DNA from: Actinomycetes bacterium
GTDB taxonomy: Bacteria > Actinomycetota > Actinomycetes > Actinomycetales > Microbacteriaceae
Assembly: GCA_030425055.1 (NCBI GenBank)
Contig: JAUHVN010000037.1
Span: 1-13,549, forward strand
Length of the DNA stretch: 13,549 bases
Direction of reading: 5' to 3'
Part shown: positions 7,042-13,549 of the stretch, one piece after another
How the letters are laid out: the number at the start of each line of letters is the position of its first letter
How positions within the stretch are numbered: the stretch's first letter is position 1
The notes under the pieces: model-generated
Told to the model about the DNA's origin: nothing
Databases searched by the model: none
What the model saw: only the letters and a program-made list of their open reading frames with translations
Program-made: the position numbers and the translations under genes

Positions 7042-9407
7042 CACTGGCGGGCGATCGCGATGCGCATCCGCTCGTCGGGGTCGATGAAGTGATCGTGATC
7101 GTCGTCGCCGAGGTCGATCTGCACCCAGTGGATCTTGCCGCGGAACCGGCTGCTCTGCACGGTGTAGGCATCCGTCACCGGCGTGCCCGACTCGTACCCG
7201 ACGTCGGTCGTCTCATCCGCCGAGAAGATCATCGCCTGCGTGGCACCGACCCGCCCGCTGCCGACCGACTCACCGTCGTAGTACAGCGTGACGTCTCCGC
7301 CCTTGCCGAGACCCCCGCCGTCGTATGCGAACTCCATGCGCACCTGGTGCACCCCGGATGGAATCGCGCTCTCGGCGCTCGTCGTGAACGACTGGATCCC
7401 CAGCACGTTGTAGGCGAACGCGGCGCGGCCCTCGGATACGTACAGGCTCCATCCGCCGAACCGGCCGCCCTGCGCGATGATGACGCCGCTCGCACCGCTC
7501 TCAGGCACGACGACCTCGGCGGTCACCGAGAACGACTTGTTCTTGATGTTGACCACGCTGTTCTCGGATAGGCGCCCCATGCCCGGGAAGAGCAGTTGGC
7601 TGTTCCCGCGGATCAGCTGCGGTCTTCCGGCGAGATCGGGATTGACCCGGTCGCCGGTGCGGTCGTCGACCGGCAGCACGTTGTACTTCACCGCTTCGAT
7701 CAGCCAGAGCCGCTGCAGTTCGCGGAGCTTGTCGGGATGCTCCGCCGACAGGTCGTTCGCCTGACTCCAGTCGACCGAGCCGTCGTAGAGCTCCCACACG
7801 TCGTCGTCCAGCGCCACGGTACCCGCACCGACCAGCTGCCACGGCGCGCGGTGCTTGGTGACCGCGCTCCAGCCCTTGTGGTAGATCCCCCGGTTGCCGA
7901 ACATCTCGAAGTACTGGAGGTCGTGGCGTTCGGGGGCATCCGCGTCATTGAAGCTGTACAGCATGCTCGTGCCCTCCATGGGCGACTGCAGGACCCCGTT
8001 GACCATGGTCGGCTCGGGAAGTCCCGCCGCCTCGAGGATCGTGGGGGCCACGTCGATGCAGTGCGTGAACTGCGTACGGGTGCCGCCCTTGTCGTCGATG
8101 CCCGCGGGCCAGTGCACGATGGTGCCGTTGCGGGTGCCTCCCCAGTGGGAGGCCACCTGCTTCGTCCACTGCAGCGGCGAGTTCATCGCCCACGCCCAGC
8201 CGACCGCGTAGTGGTTGTACGACGTCGGAGAGCCGAACTCGTCCATCTTCGAGCGCATGAAGTCGACGGTCTCGAGAGCGGCCATGCCGTTGAAGTTGGC
8301 CATTTCGTTGAAGGCGCCGTTGAACGTGCCCTCGGCCGACGCGCCGTTGTCGCCGACGATGTAGTACACGAGCGTGTTGTCGAGCACCTCCAGGTCGTCG
8401 ATCGCATCGATGATCCGACCGACGTGGTGGTCGGTGTGCTCGAGGAAGCCCGCGTAGACCTCCATCTGGCGCTCGAGGACGGGCTTGAGATCCTCCGGCA
8501 TGTCGTCCCAGGCCGGCATCTCTTCGCTGCGCGGAGTCAACTCGGCGTCCGCGGGGATGATCCCCATCTCCTTCTGGCGGGCGAAGGTGCGCTCGCGCTG
8601 CACATCCCAGCCGTCGCGGAAGCGCCCCTTGTACTTGTCCGCCCACTCCTGGGGCACGTGGTGCGGCGCGTGGGTCGCGCCGGGCGCGAAGTACGCGAAG
8701 AAGGGTCGGTCGGGCATGAGCGACTTCTGGGTGCGGATCCACGTGATCGCGCGGTCGGCGAGGTCCTCGGTGAGGTGGTATCCCTCTTCGGGCGTCGCGG
8801 GCGGCTCGACGGGTGTCGTGCCGTCATACAGGGCCGGATCCCATTGGTTGTTCTCTCCGCCGATGAAGCCGTAGAACGTCTCGAACCCGCCGCCGGCGGA
8901 CGGCCACGAGTCGAACGGCCCCATCGGCGACGACTGCCAGACGGGGACCTCGTGGCACTTGCCGAACTGCGCCGTCGAGTAGCCGTTGAGCTTGAGCGTC
9001 ATCGCGAGCGGCGCCTTCGTGTTCGGTCGCAGCGAGCTGTTACCCGGGGCCGACGTCGCCGTCTCGGTGATGCTGCCCATGCCGACGGAATGGTGGTTGC
9101 GTCCGCTCAGCAGTGCGGCCCGCGTCGGGGCGCACAGCGCGGTGGTGTGGAAGCGCGTGTACCGCAACCCGCCCGCCGCGAGTTTCTCGGCGTTGGGGGT
9201 GGCGCACGGCCCGCCGAACGCGCTCGACGCGCCGAAGCCGACGTCGTCGAGAAGGACGATCAGCACGTTCGGCGCGGACTCCGGCGGCAGCAGCGGCTCG
9301 ATCGGCGGGTAGGACGTGTCGGGATCCCTCGCATCGAACGTCGTCAGCCCGTGACCTGGCCGGTCCGGAATCGGCAGCATCGTGCGGGCGTGGCGGTCGG
9401 CGCTCAT
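7041..9407 (-). CDS. Arylsulfatase (type I, formylglycine-dependent), large AtsA-like form
   Basis: Protein of 788 aa. The sulfatase signature CAPTRAALLSG is at 92-102; Cys92 should be converted to formylglycine by a formylglycine-generating enzyme not encoded here. Calcium ligands are visible as Asp54-Asp55 (VLLDDVGFG) and Asp353-Asn354 (VGDNGA); Lys150 and His152 (FGKCHE) and His246 fit the other active-site positions. The GPFDSWP and GFIGGENNQWDPALYDGTTPVEPP-like segments belong to the large (about 780 aa) arylsulfatase group that includes mycobacterial AtsA-type enzymes. Residues about 610-770, rich in beta strands, look like a lectin-type beta-sandwich. No signal peptide is seen, so the enzyme is probably cytoplasmic and may release sulfate from imported esters. 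ATG 9407 is chosen over TTG 9434 because GAGGAG (9418-9413) lies 5 nt upstream. The exact substrate is unknown. Confidence 0.95.
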   Translation of the reverse strand: MSADRHARTMLPIPDRPGHGLTTFDARDPDTSYPPIEPLLPPESAPNVLIVLLDDVGFGASSAFGGPCATPNAEKLAAGGLRYTRFHTTALCAPTRAALLSGRNHHSVGMGSITETATSAPGNSSLRPNTKAPLAMTLKLNGYSTAQFGKCHEVPVWQSSPMGPFDSWPSAGGGFETFYGFIGGENNQWDPALYDGTTPVEPPATPEEGYHLTEDLADRAITWIRTQKSLMPDRPFFAYFAPGATHAPHHVPQEWADKYKGRFRDGWDVQRERTFARQKEMGIIPADAELTPRSEEMPAWDDMPEDLKPVLERQMEVYAGFLEHTDHHVGRIIDAIDDLEVLDNTLVYYIVGDNGASAEGTFNGAFNEMANFNGMAALETVDFMRSKMDEFGSPTSYNHYAVGWAWAMNSPLQWTKQVASHWGGTRNGTIVHWPAGIDDKGGTRTQFTHCIDVAPTILEAAGLPEPTMVNGVLQSPMEGTSMLYSFNDADAPERHDLQYFEMFGNRGIYHKGWSAVTKHRAPWQLVGAGTVALDDDVWELYDGSVDWSQANDLSAEHPDKLRELQRLWLIEAVKYNVLPVDDRTGDRVNPDLAGRPQLIRGNSQLLFPGMGRLSENSVVNIKNKSFSVTAEVVVPESGASGVIIAQGGRFGGWSLYVSEGRAAFAYNVLGIQSFTTSAESAIPSGVHQVRMEFAYDGGGLGKGGDVTLYYDGESVGSGRVGATQAMIFSADETTDVGYESGTPVTDAYTVQSSRFRGKIHWVQIDLGDDDHDHFIDPDERMRIAIARQ

Positions 9408-9582
9408 GGCATCTCCTCGGTCGCGTGTCTCCAAGGGAAACCGTAGGGGCGTGCCGTCGACGGATCATCACGCGATCTGCATGATGCTCTCTGGATGTCC
9501 CGCGCGCGATCCTTGACACGTCGCGAGGCGGGCGCGGCCCCGCACGCGGGCCGTCGACACCGCCGCGACCGAGGAGGACGAC
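9408..9582. promoter_or_regulatory. Divergent control region between sulfatase and glutamate decarboxylase genes
   Basis: Each gene has a good ribosome-binding site at the edge of this region: GAGGAG (9418-9413) for the sulfatase and AGGAGG (9572-9577) for the decarboxylase. A possible rightward promoter is TCGACG (9457-9462) with CATGAT (9480-9485), spacer 17, each 4 of 6 to consensus. A possible leftward -10 is TACGGT (9445-9440). A perfect 10-bp palindrome CCGTCGACGG (9454-9463) and an ATCAT-N12-ATGAT inverted repeat (9464-9485) are candidate operators. A GC hairpin, CGGCCC (9535-9540) with GGGCCG (9548-9553), lies in the decarboxylase leader. All sites are by eye. Confidence 0.4.
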
Positions 9583-10995
9583 ATGTCGACGTACGATCCC
9601 ATCGGGCCGATCCACGCCGGGCGGGCCTACCGCACCCACATCGATCCGTTCACCTTCCCGGAAGAGTCGATGCCTGCGGACGACGCCTACGAACTCATCC
9701 ACACTGGGCTCATGCTCGACGGGCGTGAGACCCTCAACCTCGCCTCCTTCGTGACGACGTGGATGGAGCCGCAGGCCGAGAAGCTCATCCACGACTCGCT
9801 GCGCAAGAACCACATCGACCACGAGGAGTATCCGGCCGCGTCGCTCATGGAGGAGGCGTGCGTCCACATGCTCGGCGACCTCTTCCACGCCCCGGATCCG
9901 GCCGAGGTCGTCGGTGTCGCGACGATCGGCTCGTCCGAGGCGATCATGCTGGGCCTGCTCGCGCACAAGCGCAGCTGGCGTGACCGTCGGCGTGCCGCCG
10001 GACTGGCGGAGGACCGCCCGAACGTCGTCTACGGCGCCGAGACGCACGTCGTCTGGGACAAGTTCGCCAACTACTTCGACGTCGAGATGCGCAAGATCCC
10101 GATGCGGCCCGACCGCTTCGTCATCAGCGCCGACGACGTCGAAGCCCACGTCGACGAGAACACGATCGCGGTAGGTGTGGTGCTGGGGACGACGCACATC
10201 GGCGAGTCCGACCCGATCCCTGAGATCAACGAGCGGCTGCTGAAGATCAAGGCGGAGAAGGGCTGGGACATCCCGATCCACGTCGACGGCGCGAGCGGAG
10301 GCTTCATCGCGCCCTTCGCGCACCCCGACTTCGCGTTCGACTTCCGTCTCGAGCAGGTGGCCTCGATCAACGCGTCGGGGCACAAGTACGGTCTCGTGTA
10401 TCCCGGAGTCGGATGGCTCGTGATGCGCGACCGCTCGAAGCTGCCCGAGGATCTCGTCTTCAGCGTCAACTATCTGGGTGGCGCGCAGCCCACCTACACG
10501 TTCAACTTCTCGCGCGGCTCGGCGATGATCCAGGCGCAGCTGTACAACTTCCTGCGGCTGGGGCGCTCCGGGTACGCGTCGATCGTCGAGACGATGATGC
10601 TGAACGCGCGCCACTTGAACGAACGCCTCGAGGAGAGCGGATGGTTCGAGATCCTGAATCCAGGACTGTCCGAGCCGGTCGTGACGTTCCGGCTGAAGGG
10701 CGACCCGGGCTTCACGGTGTACCACCTGTCGTCGCGGCTGCGCGAGCACGGGTGGATCGTCCCGGCGTACAGTCTTCCCCCCGACGCCGAGGATGTGCAC
10801 CTGCTGCGCGTGGTGGTCCGGCTCGACCTCAGTCGCCAATTGGTCGATGTGCTCGTGCGCGACATGCTGGATGCGTGCACGCACCTCGCGAAGGAACAAC
10901 CCGGCGATCGTGTCGGTCCGACCCCCGATCTGTGGACGGCGCCCGCGCTGCTGGCCGCGCACCAGAAGGCGCGCACCGGCCAGCGTCGTGACTGA
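9583..10995 (+). CDS. gadB: Glutamate decarboxylase (PLP-dependent)
   Basis: Protein of 470 aa, the usual bacterial length. It is a group II PLP decarboxylase converting glutamate to GABA and CO2 with uptake of a proton. Visible motifs: NLASFVTTWMEP (52-63), KNHIDHEEYP (75-84), TIGSSEAIMLG (114-124), HVDGASGGF (233-241, Asp235 binding the cofactor ring nitrogen) and SINASGHKYGLVYPG (261-275) with the PLP lysine Lys268. These fit GadA/GadB and not tyrosine or aromatic decarboxylases. His460 lies in the C-terminal tail; in the E. coli enzyme a tail histidine plugs the active site at neutral pH, but equivalence is not shown. ATG 9583 has AGGAGG 5 nt upstream; AGGAGGACGACATG is identical to the start context at 479-492. 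No antiporter gene follows; the next gene starts inside this one by 8 nt. Likely roles are acid resistance or a GABA shunt. Confidence 0.95.
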   Translation: MSTYDPIGPIHAGRAYRTHIDPFTFPEESMPADDAYELIHTGLMLDGRETLNLASFVTTWMEPQAEKLIHDSLRKNHIDHEEYPAASLMEEACVHMLGDLFHAPDPAEVVGVATIGSSEAIMLGLLAHKRSWRDRRRAAGLAEDRPNVVYGAETHVVWDKFANYFDVEMRKIPMRPDRFVISADDVEAHVDENTIAVGVVLGTTHIGESDPIPEINERLLKIKAEKGWDIPIHVDGASGGFIAPFAHPDFAFDFRLEQVASINASGHKYGLVYPGVGWLVMRDRSKLPEDLVFSVNYLGGAQPTYTFNFSRGSAMIQAQLYNFLRLGRSGYASIVETMMLNARHLNERLEESGWFEILNPGLSEPVVTFRLKGDPGFTVYHLSSRLREHGWIVPAYSLPPDAEDVHLLRVVVRLDLSRQLVDVLVRDMLDACTHLAKEQPGDRVGPTPDLWTAPALLAAHQKARTGQRRD

Positions 10996-11884
10996 CACCC
11001 GGCTCGGCGGTCGGCTGCCGGGACTGCGCGTCCCGGAGGGCTGGCGGGTGAGCCACGTGCAAGGGCGGTCGCTCTTCGCGACGCGCGCCACGGTGACCCG
11101 CCCCGACGGCAGCGAGATCGACTGGAGTGCACGTCGGCACCGCAAGGGCCTCGCTCCCGCTCCGCTCGCGCACCGTCCGCTGCGGCGGTTCCGCGACCGC
11201 GCACGGGGCGCGAGCGCGTCGAGCTGGTGGATGGGCGGCCTGTTCGTGGTCGGATCCTTCTGCTTCGCGCTCGGTTCGCTGCCGCTGTTCTTCGACAACG
11301 TCTCCGCCGACCTCGTCGCGTGGATCTTCTTCGTCGGATCGCTCTTCTTCACGTCGGCCGCGTACCTGCAGTTCCGCGAGTGCGTCGCCGCGCCCGACAC
11401 CGTCGACCCCACGGCGCCGAGGCGACACGGCGTGCACGGGCTCATCGGCCTTCGCGCGCGCAGCATCGGCTGGTACGCGACGGCCATCCAGCTGGTCGGC
11501 ACCGTCTTCTTCAACGTCAGCACCCTCGCGGCCACACGGGCCGATCTCGACCTCGATCAGCAGAAGCACCTGATCTGGGTCCCCGACTTCTGGGGCTCGG
11601 CGTGCTTCCTCATCGCGAGCGCACTCGCGTACGCCGAGGTGAGCCCGCATCTGTGGCGGCGGCCCCGCGGCGACATCGGGTGGCAGATCGCGGCGCTGAA
11701 CCTGCTCGGATCCGTCGCGTTCGGCCTCGCGGCGATCGGGGCGCGGTACCTGCCGATCACCGGCGAGCCCGCCAACATCGCGCTCGTGAACCTCGGCACG
11801 TTCGCGGGAGCGCTGTGCTTCCTGGTCGGGGCCGCGCTGCTGCCGATCGAGTCGGCAGGTGCCCGCGGCGCGCCACGTCGCTAG
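10988..11884 (+). CDS. Six-helix membrane protein, YrhK-like
   Basis: Protein of 298 aa, function unknown. An Arg-rich, soluble N-terminal part (1-78) is followed by six predicted membrane helices at about 80-101, 108-128, 161-181, 196-217, 230-250 and 263-287. Every helix contains G-[STA]-x-x-F: G89/F93, G117/F121, G171/F175, G203/F207, G241/F245 and G274/F278. The second helix (FVGSLFFTSAAYLQF) resembles the YrhK family of small membrane proteins, a moderate-confidence match from memory. GTG 10988 overlaps the decarboxylase stop by 8 nt, suggesting coupling, but has no clear ribosome-binding site. GTG 11048 has GGAGGG (11035-11040) 7 nt upstream and would give 278 aa, losing only the first 20 residues. 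Its coupling to glutamate decarboxylase suggests a link to glutamate/GABA or acid stress, but it does not resemble GadC-type antiporters. Confidence 0.85.
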   Translation: MTDTRLGGRLPGLRVPEGWRVSHVQGRSLFATRATVTRPDGSEIDWSARRHRKGLAPAPLAHRPLRRFRDRARGASASSWWMGGLFVVGSFCFALGSLPLFFDNVSADLVAWIFFVGSLFFTSAAYLQFRECVAAPDTVDPTAPRRHGVHGLIGLRARSIGWYATAIQLVGTVFFNVSTLAATRADLDLDQQKHLIWVPDFWGSACFLIASALAYAEVSPHLWRRPRGDIGWQIAALNLLGSVAFGLAAIGARYLPITGEPANIALVNLGTFAGALCFLVGAALLPIESAGARGAPRR

Positions 11885-11894
11885 ACTGCCGACC
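11882..11894 (+). promoter_or_regulatory. Candidate -10 element for leaderless transcription of the LAL regulator
   Basis: TAGACT (11882-11887) fits the actinobacterial TANNNT -10 consensus and ends 7 nt before the GTG at 11895, the spacing expected if transcription starts at the G of the start codon. No ribosome-binding site precedes this GTG, and no good -35 is seen upstream, which is common for such promoters. The element includes the stop codon of the membrane-protein gene. It implies that the regulator can be expressed separately from the genes before it. Confidence 0.5.
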
Positions 11895-13549
11895 GTGTCG
11901 ACCACGACGAGTGGGGAAGTCGCGGCGGGAGCAGACCTGGGGACGGTGCTCCTCGAGAGCAAGGTCGCCGTTCCGCCCCCGTCACGCGGCAGTGTCAGCC
12001 GGCGGGCGGTCATCGAGCGCGCGGTGCGTTCCGACGCACGCGTGGTCGCCGTCTCGGCGCCTGCGGGCTTCGGCAAGACCACGATGCTCTCGGAGTGGGC
12101 GGCGACCGACGACCGCGCGATCGGCTGGGTGTCGCTGGATGCCGGCGACGACGACCCCACGGCGCTGCTCGCGCTGCTCGCGACGGCGTGCTCGGCGTTC
12201 TCGCCGCTCGCGGGGAGCGCGATCGACCAGATGCGCGGCGTGGGAGTGGCACCGCTTTCGCGGGCGGCCCCGCTGCTCGCGGCCGTCTTCGCGGCCAGCC
12301 CCGAGCCGTTCGTGCTGTTCGTCGATGATCTTCACTTCGCGGACTCTCCCGGATGCCAGGACGTGCTGGAGGTCGCGATCGGGGGTGTACCGGCAGGATC
12401 GCAGGTCGTGCTCGCCAGCCGCCGCGAGACGCCGCTGATCGCACGCATGCGCACCGCCGGCGTCGCGGCCGAGGTCGCGGCATCCGATCTGAGCCTCTCC
12501 GCCGCCGACGCCCGCGCCCTGTTCGAACGCGTCGGGGTCGACATCGCCGACCCCGAGCTCGACAGGATCGTCGCGAAGTCGGAAGGCTGGCCGGCGGGGA
12601 TCTTCCTGTGCGCGCAGATCGTGCGCACAGACGGCGGCGCGGCCGGGATCGCCGGCGATCACCGCTACGTCGCCGACTACCTGTATCGCGAGTGCATCGC
12701 GAGGCTCTCGCCCGAGCTGCAGCGGTTCCTGCGCCGCACGGCCGTGCTCTCGAAGTTCAGCGCCGAGGCCTGCGTCGCCGTCGTCGGCGACGACCACGCG
12801 CTCGAGCGCATCCGCGAGCTCGAGGCGGCGAACCTGTTCTTGATCCCGCTCGATCGCGAACGCGGCTGGTATCGGTTCCATGCGCTGTTCCGCGAGTACC
12901 TCGTGGACGAACTCGAACGCGTCGAGGGAGCCGCGGCGGTGCGCGACCTGCATCGGCGGGCGGCCGCGTGGCTCGGCGACCACACGCTCGCCGAGGCTGC
13001 GGTCGAGCACCTGCTGCTCGCGGACGATCGGCGCGCGGCCGCCGTGCTCATGGCCGAGATCGCGCTCTCGCAGTACGACCGGGGGCGGATGCCGACCGTC
13101 AAGCGATGGCTGAGCGAGATCGGCACGGACGAGATCAGAAACCACGTGCCGGCGGCGGTGATCGCAGGCTGGGCGGCCGCGCTGACGGGTGACGTCGCCG
13201 AGGGTGAGCGCTGGACGCACGTGCTTGCGAGCGTCGAGGTCGATGGGACCCGCGACGAGGGTGCCGCCGACTCCGAAGCCGCCCGAGCGATGCTGCGCGC
13301 CGCGATGTGTCCGCACGGTTCACGGCGCGCACTCGACGACGCACTGCGCGGTGCGGCCCGTCAACCCGCATGGAGCCCGTGGCGCGCCGTCGCCCTGCAC
13401 CTGGTCGGGTCGGCGCAGCTGCTCGTCGGCGACGAGGACGCCGCACGCGACGCGTTCCTCGAGGCCGTCGAGCTGTCCGAGGCGACGGGCATCGCCGACC
13501 CCGCGATCCTCAGCGAGCCGGAGCTCGCGTTGCTGGCGATGCGGGCGAA
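11895..13549 (+). CDS. Large ATP-binding regulator of the MalT/LAL (LuxR) type, 5' part (cut by window edge)
   Basis: The first 551 codons are visible, open to the right edge. A short N-terminal segment (LESKVAVPPPSRGSVSRRAVIE) is followed by a STAND-type ATPase: Walker A APAGFGKTT (55-63, Lys61), Walker B FVLFVDDLH (139-147), a sensor-like VVLASRRETP (171-180) and GWPAGIFLCA (231-240), which is typical of MalT and LAL regulators. A winged-helix segment with FHALFREYL (328-336) leads into helical TPR-like repeats from about residue 350. Full-length members are about 850-950 aa and end in a LuxR helix-turn-helix that would lie beyond the window, so the DNA-binding end is inferred. These proteins usually need an inducer and ATP to activate transcription. 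GTG 11895 is 10 bp after the membrane-protein stop and follows a TANNNT element. Its targets may include the adjacent decarboxylase or sulfatase genes. Confidence 0.9.
   Translation, partial: MSTTTSGEVAAGADLGTVLLESKVAVPPPSRGSVSRRAVIERAVRSDARVVAVSAPAGFGKTTMLSEWAATDDRAIGWVSLDAGDDDPTALLALLATACSAFSPLAGSAIDQMRGVGVAPLSRAAPLLAAVFAASPEPFVLFVDDLHFADSPGCQDVLEVAIGGVPAGSQVVLASRRETPLIARMRTAGVAAEVAASDLSLSAADARALFERVGVDIADPELDRIVAKSEGWPAGIFLCAQIVRTDGGAAGIAGDHRYVADYLYRECIARLSPELQRFLRRTAVLSKFSAEACVAVVGDDHALERIRELEAANLFLIPLDRERGWYRFHALFREYLVDELERVEGAAAVRDLHRRAAAWLGDHTLAEAAVEHLLLADDRRAAAVLMAEIALSQYDRGRMPTVKRWLSEIGTDEIRNHVPAAVIAGWAAALTGDVAEGERWTHVLASVEVDGTRDEGAADSEAARAMLRAAMCPHGSRRALDDALRGAARQPAWSPWRAVALHLVGSAQLLVGDEDAARDAFLEAVELSEATGIADPAILSEPELALLAMRA

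Noticed and set aside
9405..9434. TTG at 9434 as the sulfatase start
   Set aside because: The ribosome-binding site GAGGAG lies inside that extension and is well placed for ATG 9407.
7596..9446. Rightward open frame (616 codons) opposite the sulfatase gene
   Set aside because: The sulfatase frame has the catalytic motifs along its length; the opposite frame is an Arg/Val/Gly-rich antisense product with no recognisable domain.
9513..9518. Perfect TTGACA upstream of gadB as a -35 element
   Set aside because: The sequence 16-19 nt downstream is GC only with nothing like TANNNT, so I do not call a sigma-70-type promoter there; an alternative sigma factor cannot be excluded.
9040..11535. Very long leftward open frame (831 codons) opposite gadB and the membrane-protein gene
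   Set aside because: It lies opposite genes with clear family motifs, its translation is low-complexity and rich in Arg and His, and it shows no domain. Such frames arise from high GC at third positions.
11982..13316. Leftward open frame (444 codons) opposite the LAL regulator
   Set aside because: Arg/Asp/His-rich antisense translation without motifs; the rightward frame has Walker A and B and runs open for 551 codons.
1..13549. CRISPR array, tRNA/rRNA genes, transposase or integrase, phage or toxin-antitoxin genes
   Set aside because: I looked on both strands and found no spaced repeats, no tRNA-like fold or CCA end and no matching protein motifs; the genes are tightly packed and explain almost all of the window.

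Overview
The window looks like chromosomal DNA of a high-GC actinobacterium, most likely a member of the Microbacteriaceae (Microbacterium-like). The evidence is very high GC with strong G/C third positions, GTG starts, AGGAGG ribosome-binding sites, a probable leaderless gene and recurrence of the word GGCATCC/GGATGCC. The taxon is inference from composition; there is no rRNA or other marker gene. I see no tRNA, CRISPR array, insertion sequence, phage gene or plasmid origin.

Region 1 (1-7030) is an uptake-and-hydrolysis locus. A LysR-type regulator, cut by the left edge, reads leftward and shares a 107-bp divergent control region (383-489) with a rightward operon. The operon encodes a family-5 substrate-binding lipoprotein, two Dpp/Opp-type permeases, two ATPases and a cytoplasmic SxxK serine hydrolase of the NylB/EstB (class C beta-lactamase-like) family. 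A 14-bp GC hairpin sits between the binding-protein gene and the first permease gene. From there on, every junction is a 4-nt ATGA or GTGA stop/start overlap, so the hydrolase is translationally coupled to the transporter. The likely logic is: bind and import a small amide- or ester-type compound (peptide-like), then cleave it inside the cell. The substrate is unknown.

Region 2 (7041-9407) is one large leftward arylsulfatase gene, convergent with the hydrolase gene with only 10 bp between stop codons. It has the CxPxR formylglycine motif, no visible export signal and a C-terminal beta-sandwich-like region.

Region 3 (9583-13549) reads rightward: a glutamate decarboxylase, a six-helix membrane protein whose start overlaps the decarboxylase end, and a large MalT/LAL-type ATPase regulator cut by the right edge. 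The sulfatase and decarboxylase genes share a 175-bp divergent control region (9408-9582). The decarboxylase suggests acid-stress or GABA metabolism, but no glutamate/GABA antiporter is in view. The regulator has its own TANNNT element placed exactly for leaderless transcription.

The most unusual items are: the regulator with no ATG/GTG/TTG start, apparently beginning at ATC behind a good promoter and ribosome-binding site; the transport operon that ends in a NylB-like hydrolase carrying the residues of the high-activity NylB state by position; and the membrane protein in which all six predicted helices carry the same G-[STA]-x-x-F motif.
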